A DNA stretch of 60,648 nt from Actinomycetota bacterium (GTDB lineage: Bacteria; Actinomycetota; Actinomycetes; Nanopelagicales; Nanopelagicaceae): the NCBI GenBank assembly GCA_016870715.1, contig VGAL01000006.1, forward strand, positions 1-60,648, given 5' to 3'. Position 1 is the first letter of the stretch; the number at the start of each line of letters is the position of its first letter. Position numbers and translations under genes: made by a program. Shown here piece after piece: positions 48,103-60,117 of this stretch. Under the pieces are notes generated by a model. The model saw only the letters and a list, made by a program, of their open reading frames with translations. It made no database searches and was not told where the DNA came from.

Positions 48103-49187
48103 TAGAGAACGCGCTTCATCCAACCGTGCGCATCAGCAACAGTTCCATGTTGAATACCCAAAAGGTGCTCGCGCAATTTCATCGTGATTGGACCAGGCTT
48201 GCCATCGCCGATGGTGAAGTTGCCTTGTGCGCTCTTTGCCTCGCCAATACCGGAGATAACAGCAGCAGTGCCACAGGCAAATACTTCGGTGATCTCACCG
48301 CTAGCCACGCCTGCACGCCACTGATCGACAGAGATCATTCCCTCTTCAACGTTGTAGCCGAGATCTTTCGCAACGGTAAGGAGCGAGTAGCGAGTGATTC
48401 CAGGAAGCAGGGTTCCGGTCAGTGACGGGGTGAAAATAGTTGCCTTATCTCCCGAACCTTTCACGAAGAAGAGGTTCATGCCACCCATCTCCTCCACCCA
48501 TTTGCGCTCCACTGCATCGAGCCAGACCACTTGGTCGCAACCCTCTTTTGCAGCGGCCTTCTGGGCAACAAGAGAGGCTGCATAGTTGCCACCACACTTT
48601 GCTTCGCCAGTACCGCCAGGAGCAGCCCGAACATATTCGGTGGAGATCCATACCGAAACTGGTTTTGCAGCGTTGAAATATGCAGCGGCGGGAGTTGCAA
48701 TCAATAAGTACATCGCGGCATTGCTTGGACGTACACCCAAACCAACTTCGGAGGCAATCATGAACGGACGTAGGTAGAGCGACTCACCTGGGTTGTTGGG
48801 GACCCAGCCCGCATCTTGCTTTACCAGCGCTTCGACAGTCGCCACAAAATCTTCAACAGGAAGTTCAGGTAGCGCCATCCGCGCAGCGCTTCTTGCAAAA
48901 CGGGCGCCATTCTCTTGCGGACGGAAAAGAGAGACTCCTCCGTCAGCCTGACGGTATGCCTTCAAACCTTCAAAGATCTCTTGACCATAATGAAAGACAG
49001 CAGTGGCTGGATCTAATGTGATTGGCGCATAAGGAACTAGCTCTGCATCGCTCCAACCATCGGCTTCACTCCAGTTCGCGACCACCATGTTGTCGGTGTA
49101 GTACTTACCAAAACCAGGGGCCGAAACTCTCTCTCTGCGTTCTACATCAGGCACTGGATTAGCGCTGGGTTTTAGTTGAATCTTCAT
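48102..49187 (-). CDS. ilvE: Branched-chain amino acid aminotransferase
   Basis: Class IV PLP aminotransferase making valine, leucine and isoleucine. The PLP lysine lies in the KWVEEMGGMNLFFV region's partner segment GEAKCGGNYAASLVAQ, and FHYGQEIFEGLKAYRQ and ITRYSLLTVAKDLGYNVEE are typical of the long actinobacterial IlvE. The 361 residues agree. It overlaps cimA by one base and is 14 bases downstream of leuB. GAGAG precedes the ATG as a moderate ribosome-binding site. Confidence 0.95.
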   Translation of the reverse strand: MKIQLKPSANPVPDVERRERVSAPGFGKYYTDNMVVANWSEADGWSDAELVPYAPITLDPATAVFHYGQEIFEGLKAYRQADGGVSLFRPQENGARFARSAARMALPELPVEDFVATVEALVKQDAGWVPNNPGESLYLRPFMIASEVGLGVRPSNAAMYLLIATPAAAYFNAAKPVSVWISTEYVRAAPGGTGEAKCGGNYAASLVAQKAAAKEGCDQVVWLDAVERKWVEEMGGMNLFFVKGSGDKATIFTPSLTGTLLPGITRYSLLTVAKDLGYNVEEGMISVDQWRAGVASGEITEVFACGTAAVISGIGEAKSAQGNFTIGDGKPGPITMKLREHLLGIQHGTVADAHGWMKRVL

Positions 49188-49201
49188 GGCCTGCTCTCTT
49201 C

Positions 49202-50236
49202 TTATATAAGCGCTGCTATGGCAGAACCGATATCAGTAGTGGAACGCCCTGATGTGCGAGTTGCTAGGTCCTTCGCCACTGCGGCATTGACTTCAGCAGC
49301 AGCCTGCGCATGCCCTAAATGCTCAAGCATCATGGCAAGGGAGAGGATGGTCGCCGTTGGATCAGCGATGTTCTTGCCAGCGATATCCGGCGCAGAGCCA
49401 TGGACGGGCTCGAACATGGACGGAAACTTTGGATCGGGGCTGATATTGCCTGAGCAGGCAAGTCCAATTCCACCTGTGATTGCTGCAGATATATCGGTGA
49501 GGATATCGCCGAACAAGTTGTCGGTAACCACGACATCAAATCGTGCAGGGTCGGTAACAAAGAACATCGCTGCAGCATCAACGTGGAAATAATCCGTTTT
49601 GATGTTGGGATATTCCCTCTTCACTTCATCAAAGGTGCGCTTCCAGAGCGCACCTGAGTGCAACATGATGTTGTCCTTGTGAACCATCGTGACCTTCTTG
49701 CGACCACGAGCTACACAAAGCTCGAATGCGTAACGAATTACTCGCTCAACACCTGAGCGGGTATTGATGCTCACTTCGGTAGCAACCTCGCGTGGCGTAG
49801 TTACTGCCAACGAACCGCCAGCGCCTGAGTAAGGACCTTCGGTTCCTTCGCGTACAACTAGGAAATCAATTGGATCTTTGGTCGCTAGCGGTGAAGTTAC
49901 TCCAGGATGAAGTTTTGCCGGACGAAGGTTGACATATTGATCGAAGGCAAAGCGCATCTTGAGTAATAAACCGCGCTCGAGAACTCCACTTTGCACAGTT
50001 GGGTCGCCGACAGCGCCAAGGAAGATTGCATCATGCTTAGCAATCTCAGCCATCGTCGCATCGTGTAAGACCTCACCAGTCTTATGAAAGTGTGCTGCGC
50101 CTAAATCAAACTTCTTAGTCTCGAATGTCAGGCCATGCTTCTTTGCCACTACATCGAGGACTTTGAGCCCTTCATTGATGACATCTGGACCAATTCCATC
50201 CCCGCCAACAACTGCAATTTTCTGTACTTTGCTCAT
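49202..50236 (-). CDS. leuB: 3-isopropylmalate (or 3-methylmalate) dehydrogenase
   Basis: NAD-dependent beta-decarboxylating dehydrogenase with 344 residues. It opens [19 protein letters not shown] and has [14 protein letters not shown], the metal/substrate-binding [20 protein letters not shown] and the [15 protein letters not shown] region. The same enzyme can act in leucine and in citramalate-derived isoleucine synthesis; cimA in the same run and absence of leuACD here make the latter role likely in part. Two bases after serA. Confidence 0.94.
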   Translation of the reverse strand: MSKVQKIAVVGGDGIGPDVINEGLKVLDVVAKKHGLTFETKKFDLGAAHFHKTGEVLHDATMAEIAKHDAIFLGAVGDPTVQSGVLERGLLLKMRFAFDQYVNLRPAKLHPGVTSPLATKDPIDFLVVREGTEGPYSGAGGSLAVTTPREVATEVSINTRSGVERVIRYAFELCVARGRKKVTMVHKDNIMLHSGALWKRTFDEVKREYPNIKTDYFHVDAAAMFFVTDPARFDVVVTDNLFGDILTDISAAITGGIGLACSGNISPDPKFPSMFEPVHGSAPDIAGKNIADPTATILSLAMMLEHLGHAQAAAEVNAAVAKDLATRTSGRSTTDIGSAIAALI

Positions 50237-50238
50237 AG

Positions 50239-51824
50239 TTACACCAACGTCACAAATCGAGCGGTAGCAGATGTCTCTTTCGCTACCTTGGCGAGTACAT
50301 CGGCAGGGATAGCCGAATCGACTGTAAGGACCATGAGTGCTTCTCCTCCACGCTGGTTACGGGCAACTTGCATGCCAGCGATATTTATTCCTAGGGCTCC
50401 CAGCGCATTACCTACAGCCCCAACAACGCCAGGACGATCGGTGTAGCGAAGGAAAAGTAAGTGATCTGAGAATGCGACATCGACATCAAGTCCACCAATC
50501 TCGACAATCTTCTCGACGCGTTTGATTCCCATCAAAGTGCCGCTTACTGAAACGCGTTCACCATTAGCAAGTGCGCCAGAGAGATAGACCATATTGCGAT
50601 GATCAGGACTGTCACCAGTTGTGCTTACCGATGCCGCCAAACCTCGCTCGTGGGAGAGCGATGGCGCGTTGACATAAGTGACATCATTAACGCCAGAAGC
50701 GCTAAGGATTCCACGAAGAGCACTCGTTGCAAGTACCGAACAATCTTCACTAGCAATCTCACCACGTACTTCAACATCGACAGCGACTGGTGATTCGCCT
50801 GCAATTGCAAAGAGAACTTGGGCTAACTTCTCCACTAAAGGAAGAGCTGGACGGACATCTTCGGCGATAGCGCCACCCTTCACGTTAACCGCATCCGGAA
50901 CCAATTCGCCGGCAAGGGCTTTGCGAACGGAGATTGCCACTGCGATGCCAGCGCGCTCTTGAGCCTCGTCAGTTGAGGCGCCCAAGTGCGGAGTTGCCAC
51001 GACGTTATCGAGAGCGAAGAGCGGTGAATCGGTACATGGCTCTGTCGCAAAAACATCAAGACCTGCGCCAGCAACTTTTCCAGTAGTTAGCGCTTGGTAG
51101 AGCGCTTCTTCATCAAGAACGCCACCGCGAGCAGCATTGATGATGCGCACTGTTGGTTTGACCTTCTTGAGCGCTTCCGTACCAATGAGATTTGCAGTCT
51201 CTTTAGTTTTTGGCAAGTGAATAGTGATGAAATCGCTCTCGGCGAGCAAGGTATCGAGATCGACTAGCTTTACATCAAGTTGCGCTGCGCGCGCTGGTGG
51301 CAGGTAAGGGTCGTATGCCAACACCTTCATCCCGAACGCTTGCATGCGATGGGCGACGAGTTGGCCAATCCGACCGAAGCCGACAATGCCAAGGGTCTTT
51401 TCGAAGAGTTCTGCTCCAGTGTATTTAGAACGTGCCCACTTGCCGATTCGAAGCGCTGCATGAGCTGGCGAGATGAGACGTGCGCTTGCTAAGAGCAAAG
51501 CAATGGCAAGTTCCGCAGCGCTAACAATATTGGAGGTTGGGGCATTGACGACCATAACGCCAGCAGCGGTGGCTGCGGGAACATCGACATTATCAAGTCC
51601 AACTCCGGCGCGAGCAATCACTTTCAAACCTTTGGCAGCAGCGATTGCCTCGCTATCCATTTTGGTTGCTGAGCGAATCAAGACTGCAGAGACGCCTTTT
51701 GCCAACTCTGCGAGCAATTCCCCACGATCAGCACCATTGCAATTGCGAACTTCAAAGTCAGGTCCGAGCGCCTCTAAGGTCGCTGGACTTAACTCTTCAG
51801 CAATAAGAACGACTGGTTTGCTCA

Positions 51825-51825
<1 letters not shown>
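50239..51825 (-). CDS. serA: D-3-phosphoglycerate dehydrogenase
   Basis: First enzyme of serine synthesis, NAD-dependent. The nucleotide fold shows [21 protein letters not shown], the catalytic arginine region [14 protein letters not shown], and [17 protein letters not shown] with the catalytic histidine. The long 528-residue form has the intervening ASB domain and a C-terminal ACT domain ([31 protein letters not shown]) as in mycobacteria. It lies inside the ilv run, overlapping ilvC by one base, so serine and branched-chain synthesis appear to share a transcript. Confidence 0.96.
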
Positions 51826-52853
<1,028 letters not shown>

Positions 52854-52912
52854 TTACGCTCCTTTATGATCGAGGATCTTGCTGGTTTCTGGGTTTGGGT
52901 TAAAAACTCGGT

Positions 52913-53404
52913 TTATGGCTGAATACTACGCCCCATCGCGACTACTCCCGACTGGGTCAATTCCATAATCCCGAACTGGGCGAGCTCATTGAGCAGCATC
53001 TGGGTCTGGGCAGGGCTGGCGGTTTGCTGGATGGTCACCGAGGAGTTAGTGGCCTCAACCACATGGGCCCCGAACTTTTCCAGAACTGCATCGACCGATT
53101 TCCGGTCACTCTCTCCATTTTTTAATCCAATGCGAACAAGAATCAATTCCACTTGATGAGAGGTGCGCTCAGGCAATTCAATGATGTCAATGACATTAAT
53201 TAATTTATCTAATTGTTGAATGACTTGATCGAGCGCATGTCCTTCGACGTTAACTGCAATGGTTATTCGTGAAATCTCTGGGTTCTCAGTTGGACCAACT
53301 GAGAGCGCTTCAATGTTGTAGCCACGGCGAGAGAAGAGCGAGGAAACTCGCGCGAGTACTCCTGATTGGTTTTCTACCAGGACAGAGAGAATATGTGTCT
53401 GCAT
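52913..53404 (-). CDS. ilvN: Acetolactate synthase small (regulatory) subunit
   Basis: Valine-responsive regulatory subunit of AHAS. The N-terminal ACT domain (HILSVLVENQSGVLARVSSLFSRRGYNIEALSVGPTE) and a C-terminal domain (VDAVLEKFGAHVVEATNSSVTIQQT) are clear; 163 residues. The start overlaps the ilvB stop by one base (TAATG), typical of an obligate partner. Confidence 0.97.
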   Translation of the reverse strand: MQTHILSVLVENQSGVLARVSSLFSRRGYNIEALSVGPTENPEISRITIAVNVEGHALDQVIQQLDKLINVIDIIELPERTSHQVELILVRIGLKNGESDRKSVDAVLEKFGAHVVEATNSSVTIQQTASPAQTQMLLNELAQFGIMELTQSGVVAMGRSIQP

Positions 53405-55143
53405 TAGAGCTCCTGTGAATCCCAGTCGGGCGCTAATTCACGCGCGATCATGATGTCGTCATTGGATGTACCCGCCGCCACCATCGGCCAGACCATCGCA
53501 TCACGGAATACATTGAAATCAACAACGACAGGTTGATCGTTGATTGCCATTGCAGCTTCGATAGTCTTGTCGACATCTTCAGGTCGTTCGCAACGTAATC
53601 CAACACAGCCCATCGCATCTGCAAGTTTTGCAAAGTCCGGTACGCGCTTGGAATGCAAGTCAGTATTTGAATAGCGTTGGTTATAGAAAAGTGTTTGCCA
53701 CTGACGAACCATTCCTAAACTATCATTATTGATAAGTGCGACCTTGATTGGAATATTGTTAATTGCGCATGTCACCAATTCTTGATTTGTCATCTGGAAA
53801 CAGCCATCGCCATCGATTGCCCATACTGTGGTATCAGGCGCACCTACCTTGGCGCCCATTGCCGCAGGAACTGCATAACCCATAGTTCCTAAGCCGCCAG
53901 AGTTGAGCCAAGTCCGTGGTTTCTCATAACTTATAAATTGCGATGCCCACATCTGATGTTGACCAACACCGGCGGTGTAAATGGTCTCTGGGTCAGAGAT
54001 CTTTCCTAGACGTTCAATCACATATTGCGGAGAGAGTGAGCCATCACTTGGCATGTCATAACCAACTGGATAGGTGGTTCGCCAGCCATCAACTTGCTTC
54101 CACCATGCGGTGAGATCCGGTTGATGCTTAGCAAATTCTGACTTTAACGCTGGCACGAGTTGGGCCATCGTCAACCGAACATCGCCGATAACCGGAACAT
54201 CAGCATGGCGATTCTTACCGATTTCTGCTGGGTCGATGTCGGCGTGAATCACCTTCGCGTTAGGGGCGAAGGTGGAGAGTTTTCCGGTGACGCGATCATC
54301 AAATCGCGCACCAAGAGTGATTAACAGGTCTGCTTTCTGGAGTGAGGTCACTGCAGCGACGCTGCCGTGCATACCTGGCATACCTACATGAAGTTTGTGA
54401 CTGTCAGGGAATGCACCTCGAGCCATCAACGTTGTGACAACTGGTGCGCCAACTAATTCTGCGAGCGCTCGTAATTCTTTATAGCCATTGGCTTTGATAA
54501 CTCCGCCACCAACGTAGAGAACTGGGCGGACAGATTGCGCGATGAGCGCTGCCGCATCCTTGATTGCTTCTGGAACGGGTTGAGAGTGATCACGATAACC
54601 AGGAAGATCACTATTCTTGGGCCAATCAAAAGTTACTTTCTCCTGAAGCGCATCTTTGGCAATATCCACGAGAACTGTTCCGGGTCGACCGCTGGCAGCG
54701 ATGTGATAAGCCTGCGCAATTGCTCGTGGAATATCGATTGCTCGAGTAACGAGAAAATTATGTTTGGTGATTGGCATGGTGATGCCGCGAATATCAGCCT
54801 CTTGAAATGCATCGGTGCCAATTGCGCTCGAGGGAACTTGTCCAGTGATCGCCACCATCGGAACTGAATCCATCTGGGCATCGGCGATTGGAGTAACAAG
54901 GTTGGTTGCACCAGGGCCAGATGTTGCAATGCAGGTTCCCACTCGTCCGGTTGCTTGCGCGTAACCAGTAGCGGCATGGCCAGCGCCTTGTTCGTGGCGA
55001 ACCAAAATGTGGCGAATCTTGCTGTCGTAGATTGGATCGTAAGCGGGAAGGATTGCACCGCCAGGTATGCCGAACATGACATCCACGCCAGCGCGCTCCA
55101 ATGAATGGATCAAGCTCTGTGCGCCAGTCATCTCCTCGGCCAT
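53404..55143 (-). CDS. ilvB: Acetolactate synthase large (catalytic) subunit
   Basis: ThDP/FAD enzyme forming acetolactate or acetohydroxybutyrate. [17 protein letters not shown], the catalytic-Glu region [20 protein letters not shown], and the ThDP-binding [31 protein letters not shown] are intact; 579 residues. AAGGGG about 9 bases before the ATG is the ribosome-binding site. The upstream 118 bases hold a Val/Ile leader peptide and a strong hairpin, so expression of the whole ilvB-N-C-serA-leuB-ilvE-cimA run is probably attenuated by branched-chain amino acid supply. Confidence 0.98.
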   Translation of the reverse strand: MAEEMTGAQSLIHSLERAGVDVMFGIPGGAILPAYDPIYDSKIRHILVRHEQGAGHAATGYAQATGRVGTCIATSGPGATNLVTPIADAQMDSVPMVAITGQVPSSAIGTDAFQEADIRGITMPITKHNFLVTRAIDIPRAIAQAYHIAASGRPGTVLVDIAKDALQEKVTFDWPKNSDLPGYRDHSQPVPEAIKDAAALIAQSVRPVLYVGGGVIKANGYKELRALAELVGAPVVTTLMARGAFPDSHKLHVGMPGMHGSVAAVTSLQKADLLITLGARFDDRVTGKLSTFAPNAKVIHADIDPAEIGKNRHADVPVIGDVRLTMAQLVPALKSEFAKHQPDLTAWWKQVDGWRTTYPVGYDMPSDGSLSPQYVIERLGKISDPETIYTAGVGQHQMWASQFISYEKPRTWLNSGGLGTMGYAVPAAMGAKVGAPDTTVWAIDGDGCFQMTNQELVTCAINNIPIKVALINNDSLGMVRQWQTLFYNQRYSNTDLHSKRVPDFAKLADAMGCVGLRCERPEDVDKTIEAAMAINDQPVVVDFNVFRDAMVWPMVAAGTSNDDIMIARELAPDWDSQEL

Positions 55144-55169
55144 AATCTTTTACCCCTTACTAATGCGAA

Positions 55170-55195
55170 ATCCCTCAGTGATTCCACTGAGGGAT
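55170..55195 (-). terminator. Attenuator hairpin upstream of ilvB
   Basis: ATCCCTCAGTG and CACTGAGGGAT form a perfect 11-base stem around a 4-base loop, ending 26 bases before the ilvB ATG. It is followed on the minus strand by TTTCGC, a weak U-run. Just upstream GCGCGCGATC (55220-55229) can pair with GATCGTGCGC (55197-55206), a second stem that overlaps the last codons of the leader peptide. I read the set as a transcription attenuator; how the stems switch is not clear from sequence alone. Confidence 0.75.
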
Positions 55196-55216
55196 GGCGC
55201 ACGATCCGTATTAACG

Positions 55217-55261
55217 CTAGATCGCGCGCTCCATAACCACAATAATTACAGCGGTTGCCAT
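55217..55261 (-). CDS. ilvB operon leader peptide
   Basis: A 14-codon reading frame from ATG 55261 to TAG 55219-55217 encodes MATAVIIVVMERAI. Five consecutive codons are Val, Ile, Ile, Val, Val, as expected for a peptide whose translation senses charged tRNA-Val and tRNA-Ile. It ends 21 bases before an 11-base hairpin ahead of ilvB. The ATG is 6 bases after a GAGAAT box, so the leader may be translated from a leaderless transcript. Peptides of this kind control ilvBNC in Corynebacterium. Too short for ordinary gene finding; the composition and context are the evidence. Confidence 0.8.
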   Translation of the reverse strand: MATAVIIVVMERAI

Positions 55262-55267
55262 GGCCTT

Positions 55268-55297
55268 ATTCTCTCGGCAAGGGGCGATAACCGTCAA
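55268..55297 (-). promoter_or_regulatory. Promoter of the ilvB leader and operon
   Basis: On the minus strand TTGACG (55292-55297) is followed after 18 bases by GAGAAT (55268-55273), then AAGGCC and the leader-peptide ATG. The -35 matches the consensus at five of six positions and the -10 at four of six. Confidence 0.6.
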
Positions 55298-55345
55298 CCC
55301 CTACTTGACCCCAACTCCCCCAATTCCCATACAGAGGGCGTGAGG

Positions 55346-57046
55346 TTAGTCGCAGACTGCGCCCTTGGAGGCTGAACCTACGAGCTTGGAGTACTTAGCC
55401 AGGACCCCACGGGAGTAGCGATGGGAGAGCGGGGCCCACCCCCTCTTCCGCTCGGCAAGTTCGCCATCGGAGACCAGGAGATCTAACTGACGAGTCTTGG
55501 TATTGATGCGAATAATGTCGCCGTTGCGGACAAATGCGATGGGGCCACCATCGACTGCTTCTGGAGCGATATGGCCAACGCAAAGACCAGTTGATCCACC
55601 GGAGAAGCGGCCATCAGTTAATAGCATCGTTGTCTTACCCAGTCCGGCACCTTTAATTGCTCCGGTAATCATCAACATCTCCCGCATCCCAGGTCCACCC
55701 TTTGGACCTTCGTAACGAATAACGAGAACATCCCCGGCTTGAATCGAACCATTCTCGAGCGCATCCATTGCTTCGCGTTCGCGTTCGAACACCTTCGCTG
55801 GACCTTCAAAGGTCTCAATTCCTATCCCTGCAGTCTTCGTTACTGCACCTTCAGGAGCAAGTGATCCACGCAGGATCGTGATGCCACCGGTGGTATCCAT
55901 TGGATTTTTTGTTGCACGAAGGATCTCACCATCAGGATCAGGTGGAGCGATATGCGCCAAATTCTCGGCCATCGTCTTACCCGTCACTGTTAATGCATCT
56001 CCGTGCAGCAACTTGGCATCAAGGAGTGAGCGAAGTACCACTGGCACTCCACCAACCTTGTCGACATCGCTCATCACGTAACGACCAAATGGTTTGAGGT
56101 CTCCAAGTAATGGAACTTTTGATCCGATTCGATGGAAATCCTCTAGTTCAAGATCAACATCTGCCTCATGAGCAAGTGCCATCAGATGAAGTACCGCATT
56201 AGTTGAACCACCAAGTGCCATCAAAATGGTGATGGCATTTTCAAATGCCTGCTTAGTCAAGATATCGCGAGCGGTAATCCCTTGTTTGATGAGTTCAACG
56301 ACTGCAACGCCAGATTTCTTCGCATAATCATCGCGACGTCGATCTACTGCCGGTGGCGCTGCTGAACCTGGAAGGGAGAGGCCAATGGCTTCACCTATAG
56401 ATGCCATCGTGTTTGCCGTGTACATACCACCGCACGCACCTTCACCTGGACAGATTGCACGTTCGATACGATCCACTTGATCCTGTGAAATCAAACCACG
56501 TGCACATGCGCCGACTGCTTCAAATGCATCGATGATGGTGACATCTTTACCATCCACATTTCCGGGCAAAGTGGAACCTGCATAGACGAATACTGAAGCA
56601 ACATCTAGACGCGCTGCTGCCATCATCATTCCAGGGAGAGATTTATCGCATCCTGCGAACATCACCATGCCATCGAGGCGCTCAGCCTGCATAACGGTCT
56701 CTACGGAATCTGCAATTACCTCTCGAGAGACGAGTGAAAAGTGCATCCCTTCATGTCCCATCGAGATTCCATCAGAGACTGAGATAGTTGCGAATTGAAG
56801 CGGGAATCCCCCTGCTTGATGCACGCCCTCTTTTGAAGCTTTCGCAAGACGATCGAGAGAGAGATTGCACGGTGTTATTTCATTCCACGATGAAGCAATG
56901 CCTATTTGAGGTTTGACCCAATCATCATCCCCCATGCCAACTGCGCGAAGCATGCCGCGCGCTGGCGCACGCTCGAGACCATCAGTAACTGTGCCAGAGC
57001 GTGGCTTCATGGGATTTAGCGGGCTATCACCTGTGTTCTTGGTCAT
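55346..57046 (-). CDS. ilvD: Dihydroxy-acid dehydratase
   Basis: Iron-sulfur dehydratase of valine and isoleucine synthesis. The cluster-region cysteines are in [29 protein letters not shown] and [22 protein letters not shown]; the C-terminal [23 protein letters not shown] carries a conserved catalytic-serine segment. The 566 residues are standard. It is transcribed upstream of the ilvB leader but has its own promoter region, since the attenuator promoter begins in the gap after it. TACTAT ends 6 bases before the ATG with no Shine-Dalgarno, suggesting a leaderless start. Confidence 0.97.
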   Translation of the reverse strand: MTKNTGDSPLNPMKPRSGTVTDGLERAPARGMLRAVGMGDDDWVKPQIGIASSWNEITPCNLSLDRLAKASKEGVHQAGGFPLQFATISVSDGISMGHEGMHFSLVSREVIADSVETVMQAERLDGMVMFAGCDKSLPGMMMAAARLDVASVFVYAGSTLPGNVDGKDVTIIDAFEAVGACARGLISQDQVDRIERAICPGEGACGGMYTANTMASIGEAIGLSLPGSAAPPAVDRRRDDYAKKSGVAVVELIKQGITARDILTKQAFENAITILMALGGSTNAVLHLMALAHEADVDLELEDFHRIGSKVPLLGDLKPFGRYVMSDVDKVGGVPVVLRSLLDAKLLHGDALTVTGKTMAENLAHIAPPDPDGEILRATKNPMDTTGGITILRGSLAPEGAVTKTAGIGIETFEGPAKVFEREREAMDALENGSIQAGDVLVIRYEGPKGGPGMREMLMITGAIKGAGLGKTTMLLTDGRFSGGSTGLCVGHIAPEAVDGGPIAFVRNGDIIRINTKTRQLDLLVSDGELAERKRGWAPLSHRYSRGVLAKYSKLVGSASKGAVCD

Positions 57047-57052
57047 AGGTGA

Positions 57053-57118
57053 ATAGTAAAGGCAATATCTCCACGAATGCGAATGTCCAGGCTGTTACCT
57101 TATATACCTACGCATTCG
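57053..57118. promoter_or_regulatory. Divergent ilvD/MFS promoter region with CGAATGCG inverted repeat
   Basis: TACTAT (57053-57058, minus strand) lies 6 bases before the ilvD ATG. On the plus strand TATATA (57101-57106) can be the -10 of the transporter gene. The 8-base inverted repeat CGAATGCG (57074-57081) and CGCATTCG (57111-57118) brackets the transporter -10 and could be an operator. No regulator gene is adjacent. Confidence 0.5.
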
Positions 57119-57146
57119 CGTGTTCAAAGCCAAACCGGAGAAATCA

Positions 57147-58607
57147 ATGACAACCAATAATAATTCTGTATCGAACCTTGCCCCCGATAGATGGCGCACC
57201 TTGTTTGTGATTGCCATCGCCCAGTTGATGGTGGTCCTCGATGCCTCCATCGTCAACATTGCGATTCCAAGTGCAAAAGCGGATCTTGGAATCTCGGATA
57301 CTAATCAGCAGTGGGTGGTGACGGCCTACACCCTTGCTTTTGGATCCTTGCTTTTGCTTGGTGGACGGATTGCAGATTTCGTGGGGCGAAAGAAGATTTT
57401 CATTATTGGTCTCCTCGGTTTTGCTGCGGCATCCGCACTTGGTGGAATCGCATCTACGCAAGGGCTGCTCTTTGCTTCGCGTGGTCTACAAGGTGTCTTC
57501 GGCGCGCTTCTTGCCCCTGCTGCACTCTCGATTGTGAGCGTCACCTTCACCGATCCCAAAGAACGCGCTCGTGCATTTGGTGTGTACGGTGCAATCTCAG
57601 GTGGTGGAGCTGCAATCGGCCTGATTCTCGGCGGCACGCTCACTGAATACTTCTCATGGCGCTGGTGCCTTGGCGTAAATACACCTATTGCGCTTATCGC
57701 GGGATTGCTCGCCTTCAAATATGTGCACGAGTCAAAAGCGGGCGGCGACCATAGCTATGACTTGCCAGGAACGTTAACGGCGAGCGCAGGACTCTTTGCC
57801 CTCGTCTATGGTTTCAATGAAGCAGCAACGAAAGGTTGGTCCGCAAATATCACGATTGCTTTCTTGGCTGCCTCCGCGATTCTGCTCATTGCATTCTTTA
57901 TTTTCGAGAAGAAGGTCAAGAATCCACTAATGCCCCTTCGCATAATCAGCGAACGTAATCGTGGAGGTTCCTATCTTGGATCCCTCGTCGTTGGCGCCGG
58001 ACTCTTTTCGATGTTCCTCTTTCTCGGCATTTATCTTCAATCGGTATTGGGTTACACCCCACTCAAAGCTGGCTTCGCCTTCATGCCATTTACTGCGGGA
58101 ATCATCGTTTTCGCAGGGGTGGCATCGCAATTGCTTCCCAAGGTTGGTCCCCGTCCACTAATGGTTCCAGGGTTGCTCGCTGCCGCTGTTGGCCTCTTAT
58201 TGCTCACGCAAATCACTCCTGAAACTTCATACATAACCCACGTCCTCCCTGCGCTCTTGATTATGAGTAGTGGCATGGCGCTGGTCTTCATCCCGCTCTC
58301 CACTACTGCTCTTCATGGAGTGGGCAATCGTGATGCTGGGGTCGCGAGCGCTCTGATCAACACCAGCCAACAGGTCGGTGGCTCACTAGGCACTGCGCTG
58401 CTCAATACCGTTGCAGCTACCGCAACCACTTCATATATGACTGCCAATGCAACCAAGTCACCGCTCTTTGGTCTGACTCATGGATTCACCGTCGCATTTA
58501 CGGTGAGTGCGGCCTTGCTTGTCGTTGGCGCAATTGTTCTAGCGCTCTTTATCAATATCGGGAAAGAGTCGGTTGTCGAAAATGAAGGTGGCGCAGCGGT
58601 CCACTAA
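57147..58607 (+). CDS. MFS drug exporter, DHA2 (EmrB/QacA-like) family
   Basis: Proton-coupled efflux protein of 486 residues with about 14 hydrophobic segments. Family motifs include LDASIVNIAIPSAKADLGI in TM1, WVVTAYTLAFGSLLLLGGRIADFVGRKK (motif A), and GGAAIGLILGGTLTEYFSWRWCL (motif C-like). Substrate range cannot be told from sequence. The ATG 57147 is preceded by GGAG at 7 bases; the GTG 57120 is rejected. It is divergent from ilvD and convergent with gatB after 7 bases. Confidence 0.9.
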   Translation: MTTNNNSVSNLAPDRWRTLFVIAIAQLMVVLDASIVNIAIPSAKADLGISDTNQQWVVTAYTLAFGSLLLLGGRIADFVGRKKIFIIGLLGFAAASALGGIASTQGLLFASRGLQGVFGALLAPAALSIVSVTFTDPKERARAFGVYGAISGGGAAIGLILGGTLTEYFSWRWCLGVNTPIALIAGLLAFKYVHESKAGGDHSYDLPGTLTASAGLFALVYGFNEAATKGWSANITIAFLAASAILLIAFFIFEKKVKNPLMPLRIISERNRGGSYLGSLVVGAGLFSMFLFLGIYLQSVLGYTPLKAGFAFMPFTAGIIVFAGVASQLLPKVGPRPLMVPGLLAAAVGLLLLTQITPETSYITHVLPALLIMSSGMALVFIPLSTTALHGVGNRDAGVASALINTSQQVGGSLGTALLNTVAATATTSYMTANATKSPLFGLTHGFTVAFTVSAALLVVGAIVLALFINIGKESVVENEGGAAVH

Positions 58608-58614
58608 AGAGAAA

Positions 58615-60117
58615 TTACGCCTGACCTAAGAGGCCAAGGAGGAGTTCGCGCACACGCGCGGCATCTGCTTGGCCTTTAGTTTCCTTCATCACAGCGCCAA
58701 TCAGCGCACCTGCGGCGGGTAAGTGTCCATTGCGAACCTTCTCTGCAGTCTCTGGTTGCGCTGCAATTGCCTTTTCGATGGCAGCAATGAGCGAACTTTC
58801 ATCGGATACAACTTTTATTCCCTTGATAGCAATCACCGAATCTGGATCACCTTCACCGGCAATAACGGAAGCGACAACTTGTCTGGCAAGTTTGTCCGTC
58901 AACTCTCCCGCTCCGATCAATTCAACTATCCGAGCAACATCCTTGGGAGAGATCCCTGCCGCATTCAATTCAACCTCAGCCTCATTGGCAAGACGCGAAA
59001 TCTCACCTAACCACCAACCGCGCGCTTTTGTTGGGTCGGCGCCCAAGGCGACCGTCTCTTCGACGAGATCAACTGCACCGGCATTGACCATTGCAGCCAT
59101 CTCTTTATCGGGAACTTGCCACTGCTCTTGTAAACGCGCTCTGCGCACCGAAGGTTTCTCAGGTAAATCGCTGCGCAACTGTTCAATCCATGGCGCATCA
59201 GGTGCCACGGGGGTGAGATCGGGCTCAGGGAAATAACGGTAATCCTCTGCCTGCTCTTTAGAGCGACCAGAGCGGGTAGCGCCAGTATCTTCCTGGAAGT
59301 GGCGGGTCTCCTGAATGACGCGCTCGCCCTTATCTAATAGTCCTGCATGGCGAATCATCTCTCCACGCACAGCGCGTTCTACTGAGCGGAGCGAGTTCAC
59401 ATTCTTGGTTTCACTCCGCGTTCCTAATTTTCCCGAACCAATCGGAGCTAGTGATACGTTTGCATCGCAGCGAAGTGAACCCTGCTCCATCTTCACATCA
59501 CTGACGCCAAGAGATCGCAAGATATCGCGCAACTCTTTCACATATGCCTTCGCAACTTCAGGGGCATACTTGCCCGTTCCTGAGACGACCTTTGTCACAA
59601 TCTCCACCAGCGGAATGCCGGCACGGTTGTAATCCAAGAGCGAATATTCAGCGCCATGGATACGGCCAGTTGCGCCACCTACATGGAGGGATTTCCCGGT
59701 GTCCTCCTCCATATGTACCCGTTCAATCTCAATTCGGAAAGTCTTACTCCCCTCATCAGTTTCAACCTCGACATCGAGGTATCCATTGGTGCAGATGGGT
59801 TCGTCGTACTGAGAGATTTGGAAATTCTTTGGCATATCTGGGTAGAAGTAATTCTTTCGCGCAAACCTACTCTTTGGTGTGATTGCGCAGTTAAGAGCTA
59901 AGCCAATCCGAATCGTGCTCTCGATTGCCTTTTCATTCACGACTGGGAGCGCACCCGGCATTCCTAAACAGACTGGACAAGTTTGAGTATTTGGAGCAGC
60001 ACCAAACTCAGTGGCACATCCACAGAACATCTTGGTTTGAGTGTTGAGTTCAACGTGTACCTCAAGGCCAAGCGATGGTTCGTACTTGGCAACGACCTCT
60101 TCGTAAGTAAGAGCCAT
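58615..60117 (-). CDS. gatB: Aspartyl/glutamyl-tRNA amidotransferase subunit B
   Basis: Transamidates Glu-tRNA(Gln) and Asp-tRNA(Asn) with GatA and GatC. The signatures [57 protein letters not shown] and [15 protein letters not shown] are all present, with a C-terminal YqeY-like tail domain. From ATG 60117 it is 500 residues; this start overlaps the gatA stop (TAATG), which excludes the longer frame back to 60165. Confidence 0.97.
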   Translation of the reverse strand: MALTYEEVVAKYEPSLGLEVHVELNTQTKMFCGCATEFGAAPNTQTCPVCLGMPGALPVVNEKAIESTIRIGLALNCAITPKSRFARKNYFYPDMPKNFQISQYDEPICTNGYLDVEVETDEGSKTFRIEIERVHMEEDTGKSLHVGGATGRIHGAEYSLLDYNRAGIPLVEIVTKVVSGTGKYAPEVAKAYVKELRDILRSLGVSDVKMEQGSLRCDANVSLAPIGSGKLGTRSETKNVNSLRSVERAVRGEMIRHAGLLDKGERVIQETRHFQEDTGATRSGRSKEQAEDYRYFPEPDLTPVAPDAPWIEQLRSDLPEKPSVRRARLQEQWQVPDKEMAAMVNAGAVDLVEETVALGADPTKARGWWLGEISRLANEAEVELNAAGISPKDVARIVELIGAGELTDKLARQVVASVIAGEGDPDSVIAIKGIKVVSDESSLIAAIEKAIAAQPETAEKVRNGHLPAAGALIGAVMKETKGQADAARVRELLLGLLGQA

